A stretch of DNA of 64,000 nt, from contig OZ024879.1 of the NCBI GenBank assembly GCA_964017185.1, positions 27,252,956-27,316,955 on the forward strand, written 5' to 3'. Source of the DNA: Rugalucina vietnamica (lineage: Eukaryota; Mollusca; Bivalvia; Lucinida; Lucinidae). Under the pieces are notes generated by a model that was not told the origin of the DNA, made no database searches, and worked only from the letters and a program-made list of their open reading frames with translations. Shown one piece after another: positions 55,301 to 64,000 of the stretch (positions are counted from its first letter, which is position 1; the number at the start of each line of letters is the position of its first letter). The translations under genes were made by a program, and so were the position numbers.

Positions 55301-55968
55301 GGGGTGGGGGTGATCACTCATATGGACATTAAAGTGATCCTCTGACCAAATTGGCACCCATGAGCATTTGGTCTAAGGTTGCAAGGTACATCCTACAACC
55401 CACTCAAACCCTTAAATGGCAATAGAGTAAATTTTGATTTTCATCATTTTCATTAATATTCATGATCATTTTCATTAATATTCATGAAAATACAAATGAG
55501 AAAATTTTCATTAAGGTCCATGGCGTCAACAAATTTGTCAAATAGTATTATTGGTACAATAACAATGAGTCACAATGATAGTTTAGGCCTGAAATTTGTT
55601 TTTATGGGGATAATTAATTTTTAAATGTTTCGTTTTTCATTTTAATGTTTTAATGAAAATTCATGAATAAGCAAATTAGATATTTTCCATTACTTATTAT
55701 TGGATAAAAGGGCTATGTATAAGCATTAAAATGAGACCAAGTTCAATGGTCTAGAATAAGAAACAACTGAGATATCTTCAGTTTTCTATGTGTACCCCCA
55801 TTATTAAAACGCAAAAATTGAATATTTAGGGTAATATAATGAAACATAGCATAAAACGCAAACGCTTCCACTTCCAGATGGCAGAAAACAGGGTTTGATA
55901 GCTTTTTCAATGTACTTTTAGAAAATCATAGTGTAGAAAATTCCCCCTGGGGGGGAGGGGGGTATGGG
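52388..55968. mobile_element. 3.6-kb TIR element filled with ~187-bp repeats, inserted in gag
   Basis: TIRs of about 150 bases (GGGAATTTTCTGCACCATGA, GAAAAAGCTATCAAA, TTTTCTGCC, TGGAAGTGGAAGCGTTTGCG, TTTTATGCTATGTTT) face each other and begin in C/G-runs. TA flanks both ends. Removing the element with one TA rejoins the gag frame across the site, which supports a TA-duplicating insertion. No transposase was recognised. The interior is dominated by tandem repeats. Confidence 0.85.
53140..55280. repeat. About 12 tandem copies of a ~187-bp repeat
   Basis: TTGATACCAATTTCAGCTCT and close variants recur at roughly 53165, 53357, 53546, 53725, 53918, 54107, 54292, 54476, 54659, 54845, 55036 and 55222. 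Each is followed by GCTGAGATAT, GGTATACCCCCTCC, GTGATTTTTCT and CATCAATATT(C/T)GAACAACAAG. The spacing is nucleosome-like. TTCATGAATATTAATGAAA palindromes lie on both sides of the array (about 52685, 53030, 55450). Confidence 0.92.
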
Positions 55969-56526
55969 TAGCTAGAAGACTATCATCCTGGGTCCAGGCA
56001 TACTCACTCTTTCAGTTCTATCAGATTGAATACATGTAGGTGCTGGAGTTACCTGCCCTTGAGATTGCCTCCTCTGTACTTCTTCAAGCACATGGTTAAT
56101 ATTCTGACTAATAGCCCTGTTTGATTCTTTTATAGTATTTACCAATGCCCTAGTCATTTCTTTCATCGCCGCGGTAACCTCATTATTTTCTCTTACCCTG
56201 GGTCTTGGGACATCGCCAATGGCCTGCTCATCATTGTCTGTACCAGCGCCGCCCAAAACCTGTTCATCCCTGGGGTCTGCATCCCTGTCTACCTGCAAAG
56301 CTAAATCTTCACGAAGCGCTGAAGGCTGCCCAAAATTCGTGTTTTCTCTACGTGTATTTTCACCCTTCCTAGCACCCATGTCAGATTCATCACCACCGTT
56401 ATGCTCATTCTCTAAAGCACTCAAAGTTCTATCACTCCCACTGCCTTCCCCTTCAACCTCTGCGTCTCTCCTATTTAAGTTTCTCCTCTTTATGACCTGA
56501 ATTTTATTATGAATTTTGAATTGACC
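55969..56526 (-). pseudogene. Gypsy-1 gag N-terminal region
   Basis: The minus frame (NLNRRDAEVEGEGSGSDRTL, SALENEHNGGDESDMGARKG, then VTAAMKEMTRALVNTIKESN and INHVLEEVQRRQSQGQ) is acidic at first and then helical. It stops at TAG just before the inserted TIR element. Beyond the element the same frame continues into the gag core. The upstream side is cut by the LINE at 56536, and a clear initiating ATG was not identified. Confidence 0.65.
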
Positions 56527-56535
56527 TATATTATA

Positions 56536-57186
56536 GGTATATATGGAAATGAGAAAGTTGATAAGAACGCTAAAGAATCGTTAAATCTAGAAGAAACCGT
56601 TTTTAAAATTCCTTATGTCAATTTTAAACCTTTTATTAACGAGTACATCTCTGACAAATGGCAAACAATCTGGAACGGAGCGAAGTTTGATAAATTGAGG
56701 GAAGTCGAACCGATCGTTAAACGACCAAAAGCAATTCATAAACTTTCGAGACGAGAAGAAATCGTTCTTGCTCGTCTCCGAATTGGTCATACAAGAATAA
56801 CACATTCCCACTTATTAAAGCGAGAAGATGAACCTAAATGCATTGGCTGTGATACACCATTCACAGTTAAACACTTTCTTTTAGAATGCACTGACTTTGC
56901 AGCAGAGCGAATTTCTTGTTTTCAAGCTAATAACTTGAAAGAATTGTTCAAAGATGTACCCGTTGGAAAGATTTTATCATTTCTTAGGCAAGTAAATCTG
57001 TTTTATAAAATATAATTTTTAAATCACCAATCTTATTATTTCATATATCGTTTCTTTACAACGACATTTATATCTTACTTAGTGTTACTTTTTAATACGA
57101 GTTCAATATATTTTAACGTTTTACCTTGTTAGACGCTAATGACCCATCAGGGTTGATGCGTCGTTAAACAACAAACAAACAATCAA
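56536..57186 (+). mobile_element. 5'-truncated LINE copy (same family as 4623-11026)
   Basis: It matches the ORF2 end from GGTATATATGGAAATGAGAA (equivalent of 10377) through the stop, the 3' hairpin and the CAAA-type tail. TATATTATA flanks it at 56527-56535 and 57187-57195. The C-terminal frame (GNEKVDKNAKESLNLEETVF, then CIGCDTPFTVKHFLLECTDF) is open and retains LSRREEIVLARLRIGHTRIT, of which the longer copy lost a few codons. It is dead on arrival through truncation and inserted in the Gypsy leader. Confidence 0.92.
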
Positions 57187-57357
57187 TATATTATAAAATT
57201 TATTTTATATCATTTTTATCGCTCCATCTAATTCTTAGGTTTGCATCACTGGATCTGTACTTTATCTCAACTTGGCTGTCTCTATCTGTTATCTGTAGCT
57301 TTTCTGTAACTCTTCACTGTAGACATGACAAATCCCACTTGTCTTACACCATAAATA

Positions 57358-59669
57358 TGCAAGGTCACAGGGGTCAAGGTCACTAGTGTATTACATTCAC
57401 CGCTATAAACCAGGCAGGAGGGGGAAGATATGTCCATGCGCTCAGGGATGTCTGTAATCTCGGATTCTGTATAACCAGTTTCTGGCCATTGCCTCTATTT
57501 GATCATAGCTTCTATAAGCCATTGCTTTCTTTCACCTATGCTTTGCGCCATTGGACTTATCATCGGTCAGGGTGAGTGTAGATGGAGCGATACCAGTACT
57601 AGTTTATTTATGAAGGAGTAACTGACCACTGTATGAGACGGTAATGCATATATTTTGAATGAGAGACGGCAAAGAGAGAAGGGATAACTAAGGCGTATTT
57701 CAGTTTAATAAAAATATTAAAAAAAAAAAAAACCTTTACTCTGATTTTGTTCCCTTCATATTTAACCCATAAAGGGTTTTATGTATAACTCTCTTTTTCA
57801 TCTCAAGCGGCACCAGAGTCTGTATAGAGTTCTCTCCCCTTTTCCTAGCCCCACTGCTACGATTTGTATAGGTACTATAGACCATTCTCTCCACTCGCTA
57901 TTCTTAACCTCTCGTACTGTTTCTGTCTGTTTCTTTGTTAAGGGTCATTCAAGGTCATCATGAGGTCATGGCAAGGTCAAGGTTATATATCAAGTTGACC
58001 ACATCTTAGTGGAAGTCATAAGATCTGATTTAACCCGAAACGTGCACATAATACATGTACGTATAAGTATTAAAAATCTCTTAAAATTCTTTAAACCTTA
58101 TGATTTGATAAATTTTAAATGGGGTCTGAGCCGACATAACTTATGCATAGCACCGAAGAAATATTTATTTAATCTGAGAAAAGTAACTGTAAGAAAATTT
58201 CTTATAAAATACTAGCATAACTAGTGTATGCTGGAAGTCTCAGCATAACTGAAACATGGTCCAGTGGCCTTTACTTAGTTCAAACTTAAGCTTGCTTTTA
58301 AAGGAAAATTATTTAAACTACACTATGGAAAGTATGTCATATTAGATTAAATGTAACAGCTTGAAACATGGAACTTGTTCAACGAGAAAGAAGTAAAACA
58401 TTAACTTAGATCCATCTCTCAGGCCGCCCCATGCTCAGCGTCCACGCTGACATGCTTCTATAGTCTGTTTCGCGAAAGGCCCACGGCGTGTATACAAGGT
58501 CGAGCACCGCGCCACCGTTGCAATGTTCCGATCGATCGTGAAAGGAGCCTGAGGGAGCCTGAAAGTCTAGATCTAATAAAATATAACAGAAATATTCAAA
58601 GATTAAGAGGAAGAGTAAAATCAAACAGCAACATATTCAGAACGTCAACATCAACCACACACCAGCCTCCATGCTTACTTCTCTCTTCTCTCTTGGCTGT
58701 TAATCCAAATTATTAGAACTGAAAATCCTCTAGAATTATTCACACACAGACTCTGGCTTTTCGTTCGAGAACTACTGAGCAGAAGGCCGTGAAAAGGATA
58801 CAGTTTTTTTTATATACCAGCGATTTCGTGGCGTTGGTTGATTCTGGTCAATTTTACTGTACAATCGGGGCAGAACGTGCTAATTTGCATATTAGTCGGC
58901 AAGAGCTTTTTCCATGGAAAATATGAAATCTTTGCATAGTATGAAACCCGAAGAAGGTTATCTTTGATTTAGAAAACAATTAAGTAATTATTTTATGAAG
59001 TATCTCTGGTCAAAAGTCTGTCTAAAGAGCTGGAAAATCTTGCCTTTCTTATGTTACCGTAAAGTTGGTCATCTTATCGGAACAGCCAAATCGGGATCAG
59101 CCGACGCTCAACTGTCATGGCCGCCAGATTTCGCGGAATGTGTCAAACAAAATGTTTCCAACTCTTATTCTTTAAATGGATGGATTTAGACATCAAAGCT
59201 GAAGTAGGTTGATAGAGTCTAGCGAGGATTAATTGTCTCTGCAGGTAATTTGCATGTAAAACTTGTAAAGACATGTTGTGGCGTCGTCGATATACATGTA
59301 TTTGTCATGAGTTTTCGCGACTATCGTATTTAAACAATCATTTGTCAACAAGAGCAAGCTGTTTCTGACCCTTTTAGTCATATTCATCATCAATAATCAT
59401 CATCACAGACAACAAAAACGCTCATCAATCACCATGATCCATCACCACTGCTATAATCTATCATTGTCACACATCATCATCATAGTACATCATTGTCAAC
59501 CATTCCCATCACAATATTCCATTACATTGGGCACATCATCATCAAACCTAGGAGTCTATCATCAAGAATCATCATCTTAACCCATTCTCACACATCACTA
59601 TATACTGTCATCACCACGGCACTTTACCAGTAAGCTGTGCACACTCATCAACAAACATCACCAACAACA
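57358..59669 (-). repeat. 5' LTR of Gypsy-1
   Basis: It is 2312 bases and starts (+ strand) TGCAAGGTCACAGGGGTC, ending CACCAACAACA. It aligns with 29599-31664 plus 36111-36415 of the other LTR. The divergence is visible (many substitutions and indels), so the insertion is old. The site of the hAT in its partner is empty here. It includes a CATCATCA-rich block at 59380-59660. Confidence 0.85.
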
Positions 59670-59674
59670 CGTAG

Positions 59675-60039
59675 AGCTGGGAATTTCGCATCTGGTCTTT
59701 AAGTAGGAAGATAATCACCTGGGGTGACACTCAGAATTTGACCGGCTTTTCATCAGAAGATAGATAGAGGCGCATTTACGCAGTCAAGCCTTGCACAGTC
59801 ATGAACATGGTAAAATCGAGATAAATTATGCTGCTTTATCGACTATCACCATGATCATAAGGCATACCCTACAACATATTTAACGTACATGTAGTATATC
59901 AAAATCATGCGAGATTTGAATGAGTGCTTTACGCTACATATTTGAGAAACAAAATGCATACATTGTAAAACTTGCAAAAAAACATGCATTTGTTTGGTTT
60001 TCTCAGTTGTAGGGAATGAACTTCCTGTGCTTCATTGCA
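59675..60039. other. Flank of Gypsy-1, no gene
   Basis: This would be the right side of the Gypsy target. I see no coding domain or clear repeat end. Confidence 0.35.
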
Positions 60040-61881
60040 TCAACAATAAATTTTGCAAGATAAATAGAGTGGTTGACAATAATATGTCAGCTTATTAGGG
60101 TCATCCAACAATAGAAAATTTAGTTCTGATTCAGTCGCGTTAGTGATAAGGGTTTGCCTGAGATCATGGTAGCATGAACATTTAAACAAAAAGTGGATCT
60201 CATCTTTTGTCTCATTTAAATTACAAATAGTGCATACTCTGTCCTGGACGTTTAAAAAGGTACAAGTAGGCAAAGATCAGGAAAAGGCGCAATCAGAAAA
60301 ACAAACCCGAATATCTCCCAGTTTCTACTCTAAGGGGTAAAATACCGCCCCTGAATTGAGCAAGATGTGATTTTTCAAGTTTTGTTAAGTTACCAAATAT
60401 TTTTCCGTGCCGTATACATATTTGAATTCTCTATATGTGCTTAGCTTCGAGACAGTTTGTAATTGTTTGACCAATCAATCATATGAATGTTCAAAAGTTG
60501 ATTTTCAATTTCTTCTAAATCAACGGGAGTTTTGTCATAAAAATTAGTCAGAAGATCCACTTTGGTTAAAATAGTTTTAACATCTGAGCACCAGATTTTT
60601 CCGCCTAGTAACACAAAATAGTCATACTCAAAAACTTTCTTAGTCAGCCTATTCTCATTCATTTTGATAAGTTTATTCCACAAACGTAAGATATTAATCC
60701 AACGCCTGCTCGATGAAACCATCCAGCCCATGTCGCCAGTAAGTGCCAAAATAGGTGTGAATCTATGTACACCCATTAAATATCGTATTGCCCGATTTTG
60801 AATCATGTCTATTTTATAAAATGATTTGAAACCCCAAACTCCAGAAAAATAGTCCAGTACAGGCACAACACATTTATAGTACAGTTTACTATAAGTTTTG
60901 TAACCACGTCTTTGTAAAACTGAATTTTCGAAATGACAGCACCTAGAGCTCTACCTCCCGCTTTTGAAGAGTTTCTGCTATAATAGTAAAGTCCATGTGT
61001 TCATTAAGATGTACCCCAAGATATCTATAAACTGACGCATACTCAACAGTTTTGTTACCAGCTTTAAACTCAAGACACTCTACGGTTCTTTTCTTTGTTC
61101 CTAAAATGCATTACATTTGTTTTGGAAACATTTATTATAAGTCGCCATTTTCTGCACCAGTCATCGACAAAATCTAAAAGACCTTGCATATGTCAAACAG
61201 CAGACTTTGTTACCACCAAATGCAACACCCTTATTCAAATGATTTAACCCGCTAATAAGATCAGTTATGTAATATACAAAACTTGTTGGCGAACTGGGAT
61301 CACTTTGTCGTACACCTTACGACACAGGAAACCAGTCTGTCAACATCCCATTAAGCTTTACACATGCTGAAGTATCAGAAAGTATTGATGTAACGGAGTT
61401 ATAAAATTTCCCATTGATTCCATTTGATAATAATTTAAACAACAACACATTTCTGTCAACATAATCAAATTCTTTTTGAAAATCTATGAACACTCCAAAT
61501 GTATCCTCCTTTTGAGAAAGTCTGTTTCTAATCAGAGTGCATGCAGAATATACATGATCTTCACATGATCGCTGTCGACGGAAGCCATTCCGCTCTTTCG
61601 TCTTCCAAATGATTCAAAAACCTGTTGTTTAATACTATTGAATACAATTTACTCACAACTGACAAAATACTTATTCCGCGAAAGTTCAATGGAATACGTT
61701 TATCTTTCGTAAAGTCTTTCGGGATTGGAGATATCATAGCTTTTTTCCAAATTCTTGGTAAAATCCCTGTAACAACTTGGCGCCTGCTGATCATGGAAAT
61801 CACTAGTTTCATGCGTGCTTTAGCTGGTACCCTGTCCCACTTCCCCAGAAGAACTAGGTAAAGCTTGTGAGTATTGGACAC
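60040..61881 (-). pseudogene. Decayed LINE reverse transcriptase, second family
   Basis: The minus strand reads RVPAKARMKLVISMISRRQV, GILPRIWKKAMISPIPK, RIPLNFRGISILSVVSKLYS and ILNNRFL-type RT motifs. Across frameshifts it continues with a palm-like stretch near 61480, then PVLDYFSGVWGFKSFYKIDM, QNRAIRYLMGVHRFTPILAL and WINILRLWNKLIKMNENRLT (60866-60441). The C-terminal zinc motif is CTICNLNETKDEIHFLFKC. The order and motifs are those of a non-LTR RT, different from the RNase H-bearing LINE. Stops and frameshifts are numerous, and the catalytic xxDD was not seen intact. Confidence 0.75.
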
Positions 61882-61885
61882 GGCT

Positions 61886-62162
61886 GGTTACCGGTTTTAA
61901 ACTCGTTTTTGTTTATTTTTTGGTGTTTTAAATTTTTGTGCTGTTGGCTCCTTATGTATGTTTTCATATTGTTAGTTAAGTTTAGGTAACTGAGAGTGGC
62001 CACCTATCGAGGAAATAGCTGTACATTCGGCTTACGATATGTTTGCATGACATTAGTACCTGATTGCCCTGATTGTTAATTTAGTTTTTCCCATCTCGGT
62101 TTTTGGAGTGGGATTTTTCTTTTCTGATTGCGCCTTTTCCTGATCTTTGCCTACTTGTACCC
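61886..62162 (+). repeat. Penelope-like 3' end, copy D
   Basis: CCGGTTTTAAACTCGTTTTT, TTTTTGTGCTGTTGG, GTAACTGAGAGTGGCCACCT, TTTTTGGAGTGGGATT and TTGCCTACTTGTACCCTTTT match the 3' ends at 34890-35206 and 50340-50660. Coding sequence is absent. A short inverted piece (about 50 bases) of the same end also occurs at 60252-60300 within the decayed LINE. Confidence 0.75.
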
Positions 62163-62900
62163 TTTTTAAACACCTTCCATCCTGGACAGTAAACTTTAAC
62201 TTTAAGCAGCTTTGTAGAGCATAATCTTGCAATAGCCCAGCAGAGATTTTTTATTTCTGCATTCAGATTGTATTTTGTTGTCATTTAATATCTTGTGGAC
62301 CACGTAAACTCACACCAAGCCTTAACTTTCTGATTTCCCCCATATATTTGCATATTAAAGTGACCAGATGATTCTAAACTGTGTTTTCTTGATATATTCT
62401 TAGGCGCCGAGGCCATTGAACCACTTTGCAACATTTCTTCTCTGTCATTATACTGGTACATTACCATACTGGTAACATGCTTACCAAACCATCAAATGTA
62501 CACTCGGAAAAGTCAATGCATCAATGGCGGACTGGGTAATATAAATAATGGTATAAATACACTGCGTTTCTTTCACTGACATCTTGTGCAAATGAACTGA
62601 TAATCCTTTGAAGGTCATGATAGCTTATGCATAAACCTAAATTGTTCAAAATTATTGTTTTATGATAGACATACACAGATAGTCTACTGTGCTGGGGTAT
62701 TCTAAAATAAACTCATTTTTTGCCTATTTCGTCGTTATTTTACACGTTACATCAATTGTATGCGGTATTATGGATAAAGATTGCAAAAGCCTAATTGAAA
62801 TATATTTTGCATATTTTCATGCGCTTTCTTAAATGCGGTGAAAAGATGGAATTTTCAATAAATTTGAAATCATGTTTCTATTAAACTACCTGTCTGTACC
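62163..62900. other. No recognisable gene
   Basis: This is AT-rich DNA. A 67-codon and a 60-codon frame on the minus strand have no motif. Confidence 0.35.
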
Positions 62901-62912
62901 TCTTTACCTGTA

Positions 62913-62965
62913 AAAAGGGTGTGACTTGTTGACAATTGTATATTCTAACACACCCTTTCTATAGA
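62913..62965. repeat. Short foldback
   Basis: AAAAAGGGTGTGACTTGTTG is matched inverted by TATTCTAACACACCCTTTCT. The arms are about 20 bases around CAATTG. Confidence 0.6.
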
Positions 62966-62999
62966 AGCCAATCGTAAAGTGCAGTGATACATTGAGGTA

Positions 63000-63130
63000 T
63001 AAATCACTGGGCGGGTTAGCGTGACGTTACTTTGCGCCGTTTCGACGCCATTTTGATTAAATAATGACGTCAGCTATCCCATAAGTCATGTTACCTTGAC
63101 GTTAGACGGTGTAACGTCATTTCAACGCGT
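63000..63130. promoter_or_regulatory. TGACGT-rich CpG cluster
   Basis: The stretch contains GCGTGACGTTAC (about 63019), AATGACGTCAGC (about 63063), CTTGACGTTAG (about 63096) and TAACGTCATT (about 63112). These are CRE-like sites within 110 bases. A second pair of TGACGTCA sites lies at about 63837-63890. The composition resembles 90-275 at the other end of the window. A regulatory or repeat origin cannot be distinguished from sequence alone. Confidence 0.3.
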
Positions 63131-63268
63131 TCAAAACGTATCAAACATATGTAAACATTTGCGGTACAGTCAAACGTTTGGTGGGATTTCTTCAGTGCAA
63201 TGGTGGAAAAGTAAAAAAAAACTGAAGGTATAAAATGATTTTATTCCATTTATTGTGTGTTAGAATCG

Positions 63269-63438
63269 AAATAGATCAGCTCTAGTGCGTGAATTGTTGA
63301 ATAATATATCACTGTTTGTCGGTCAGTTGTACGCAGATAAATCACTCGCGCTGCGCGCTTGTGATTTGCTCTGCTTTACAACTGACCTCCAAACAGTGAT
63401 ATATTACTCAACAAATCACTACTAGAGCTGGTCTATTT
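63269..63438. repeat. Foldback element 1 (about 75-bp arms)
   Basis: The left arm AAATAGATCAGCTCTAGTGC...ATATATCACTGTTTG...CAGTTGT is matched inverted by ACAACTGAC...CAAACAGTGATATAT...TAGAGCTGGTCTATTT. The centre, AATCACTCGCGCTGCGCGCT then TGTGATT, is itself a palindrome. Confidence 0.85.
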
Positions 63439-63479
63439 CTTAATTAAAGGTTTACTGCTACCTATATAGAGGATATTTG

Positions 63480-63618
63480 CTTTTTTGAGGTGAATACCAA
63501 ATATATTTCATCGAGTGAGTTGAAAACATCAGAATTTTCACGAGTGCGCAGCACGAGTGAAAATTTTTATGTTTTCAACCCACGAGATGAAATATATTTG
63601 GTATTCACCGAAAAAAAG
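63480..63618. repeat. Foldback element 2 (about 68-bp arms)
   Basis: GGTGAATACCAAATATATTT...GTTGAAAACAT...TTTTCACGAGTGCGC is matched inverted by GCACGAGTGAAAA...ATGTTTTCAAC...AAATATATTTGGTATTCACC. The two arms meet with a 2-base spacer. Together with the neighbouring foldback it makes a paired palindromic block. Confidence 0.85.
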
Positions 63619-63829
63619 CAAATTTTCTTTTTATTTTATACAATACACAGGCATTTTCCAATTCACAAGGCAGGCGGTGAAAATGCAAAAAACAAAAATT
63701 TTTGAAAACATAAGTAATTTTGGTACCACATTGTTCCTTACGTTCTAACTAAGAAAATGAATACCCACACTTTATGTTTTCATTCATAAATAACGGAGTT
63801 ATAGGCGTTTGAATTTCTGAAGTGAGACT

Positions 63830-64000
63830 TATCTAATGACGTCAAGTAAATGGAAACGTCAGAAGTAATCCAAAAAATCTGACGTCATTACAGTGAAGAT
63901 ATAGGCTGATATCAGTCACTAGTGACTTTTGATATCAGTGAGATTTGATATCAGTGAAATTTCATATCAATGAAAATACCAATTTTATCAAGTTTTGATA
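63830..64000. repeat. Repeated TTTGATATCAGTGA words
   Basis: GATATCAGTCACTAGTGACT and TTTTGATATCAGTGAGATTT, then two more near-copies to 63975, form short direct and inverted repeats at the window edge. The element is cut by the end of the window. Confidence 0.6.

Larger units (their letters stand above)
29599..59669 (-). mobile_element. Gypsy-1 LTR retrotransposon, 30 kb with nested insertions
   Basis: Two copies of a ~2.3-kb LTR (29599-36415 with a hAT inserted, and 57358-59669) flank gag, RT, RNase H, integrase and an accessory zinc-finger frame, all on the minus strand in canonical order. LTR ends are TG...CA-like: both left ends read TGCAAGGTCACAGGGGTC. Flanks TATAG (29594-29598) and CGTAG (59670-59674) could be a 5-bp target duplication that has lost a CpG by two transitions. 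Four insertions (LINE, TIR element, Penelope-like with cargo, hAT) account for about 20 kb. Removing them leaves about 10 kb. The element is dead: stops, frameshifts and an internal gag-RT deletion. Confidence 0.85.

Overview
The window is intergenic, AT-rich DNA from an animal nuclear genome. The mixture of elements (a full-length LINE with RNase H, a Helentron with an endonuclease tail, Penelope-like fragments, Gypsy elements, hAT and other TIR elements, tRNA-derived SINEs, many foldback MITEs) is what mollusc genomes, especially bivalves, look like. I cannot name the species. There is no bacterial-style operon, no rRNA and no CRISPR array. The only tRNA-like sequences are SINE heads. Almost every long reading frame belongs to a transposable element.

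Region by region: (1) 1-4.6 kb holds a CRE-like motif cluster, a foldback repeat, a dispersed-repeat copy and one plausible small two-exon host gene on the minus strand (3160-3475). (2) 4623-11026 is a full-length I/Nimb-type LINE with 13-bp target-site duplications, disrupted by a 582-bp MITE. (3) 11.16-14.45 kb is a decayed Gypsy remnant: integrase, a zinc-finger accessory frame and LTR pieces. (4) About 15.07-28.37 kb is a Helentron-like element whose minus-strand genes encode a papain-like (C76-like) cysteine protease with a repetitive basic tail, a DUF6570-like region, and a Rep/Pif1-helicase/APE-endonuclease protein of 1447 codons. (5) 28.4-29.6 kb holds a SINE and one possible exon.

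(6) 29599-59669 is the main structural result: one Gypsy LTR retrotransposon (minus strand) blown up to 30 kb by nested insertions. Both LTRs can be recognised (29599-36415 and 57358-59669). Inside lie a 4.4-kb hAT-type element (31665-36110, in the 3' LTR), a Penelope-like element (39425-50660, in pol) that itself carries a 237-bp MITE and a 9.6-kb TIR element with 5-bp TSDs (40734-50324), a 3.6-kb TIR element full of 187-bp repeats (in gag), and a 5'-truncated LINE copy (in the leader). The 9.6-kb element holds a mariner-like TIR element carrying a SINE, a foldback MITE and a giant inverted 30-bp minisatellite. (7) 59.7-64 kb has a decayed minus-strand LINE, another Penelope-like 3' end, and a chain of foldback palindromes with CRE-like sites.

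The order of events can be read from the nesting: Gypsy first, then Penelope-like, LINE, hAT and TIR elements, then SINE and MITEs. Junctions and target-site duplications were read by eye.
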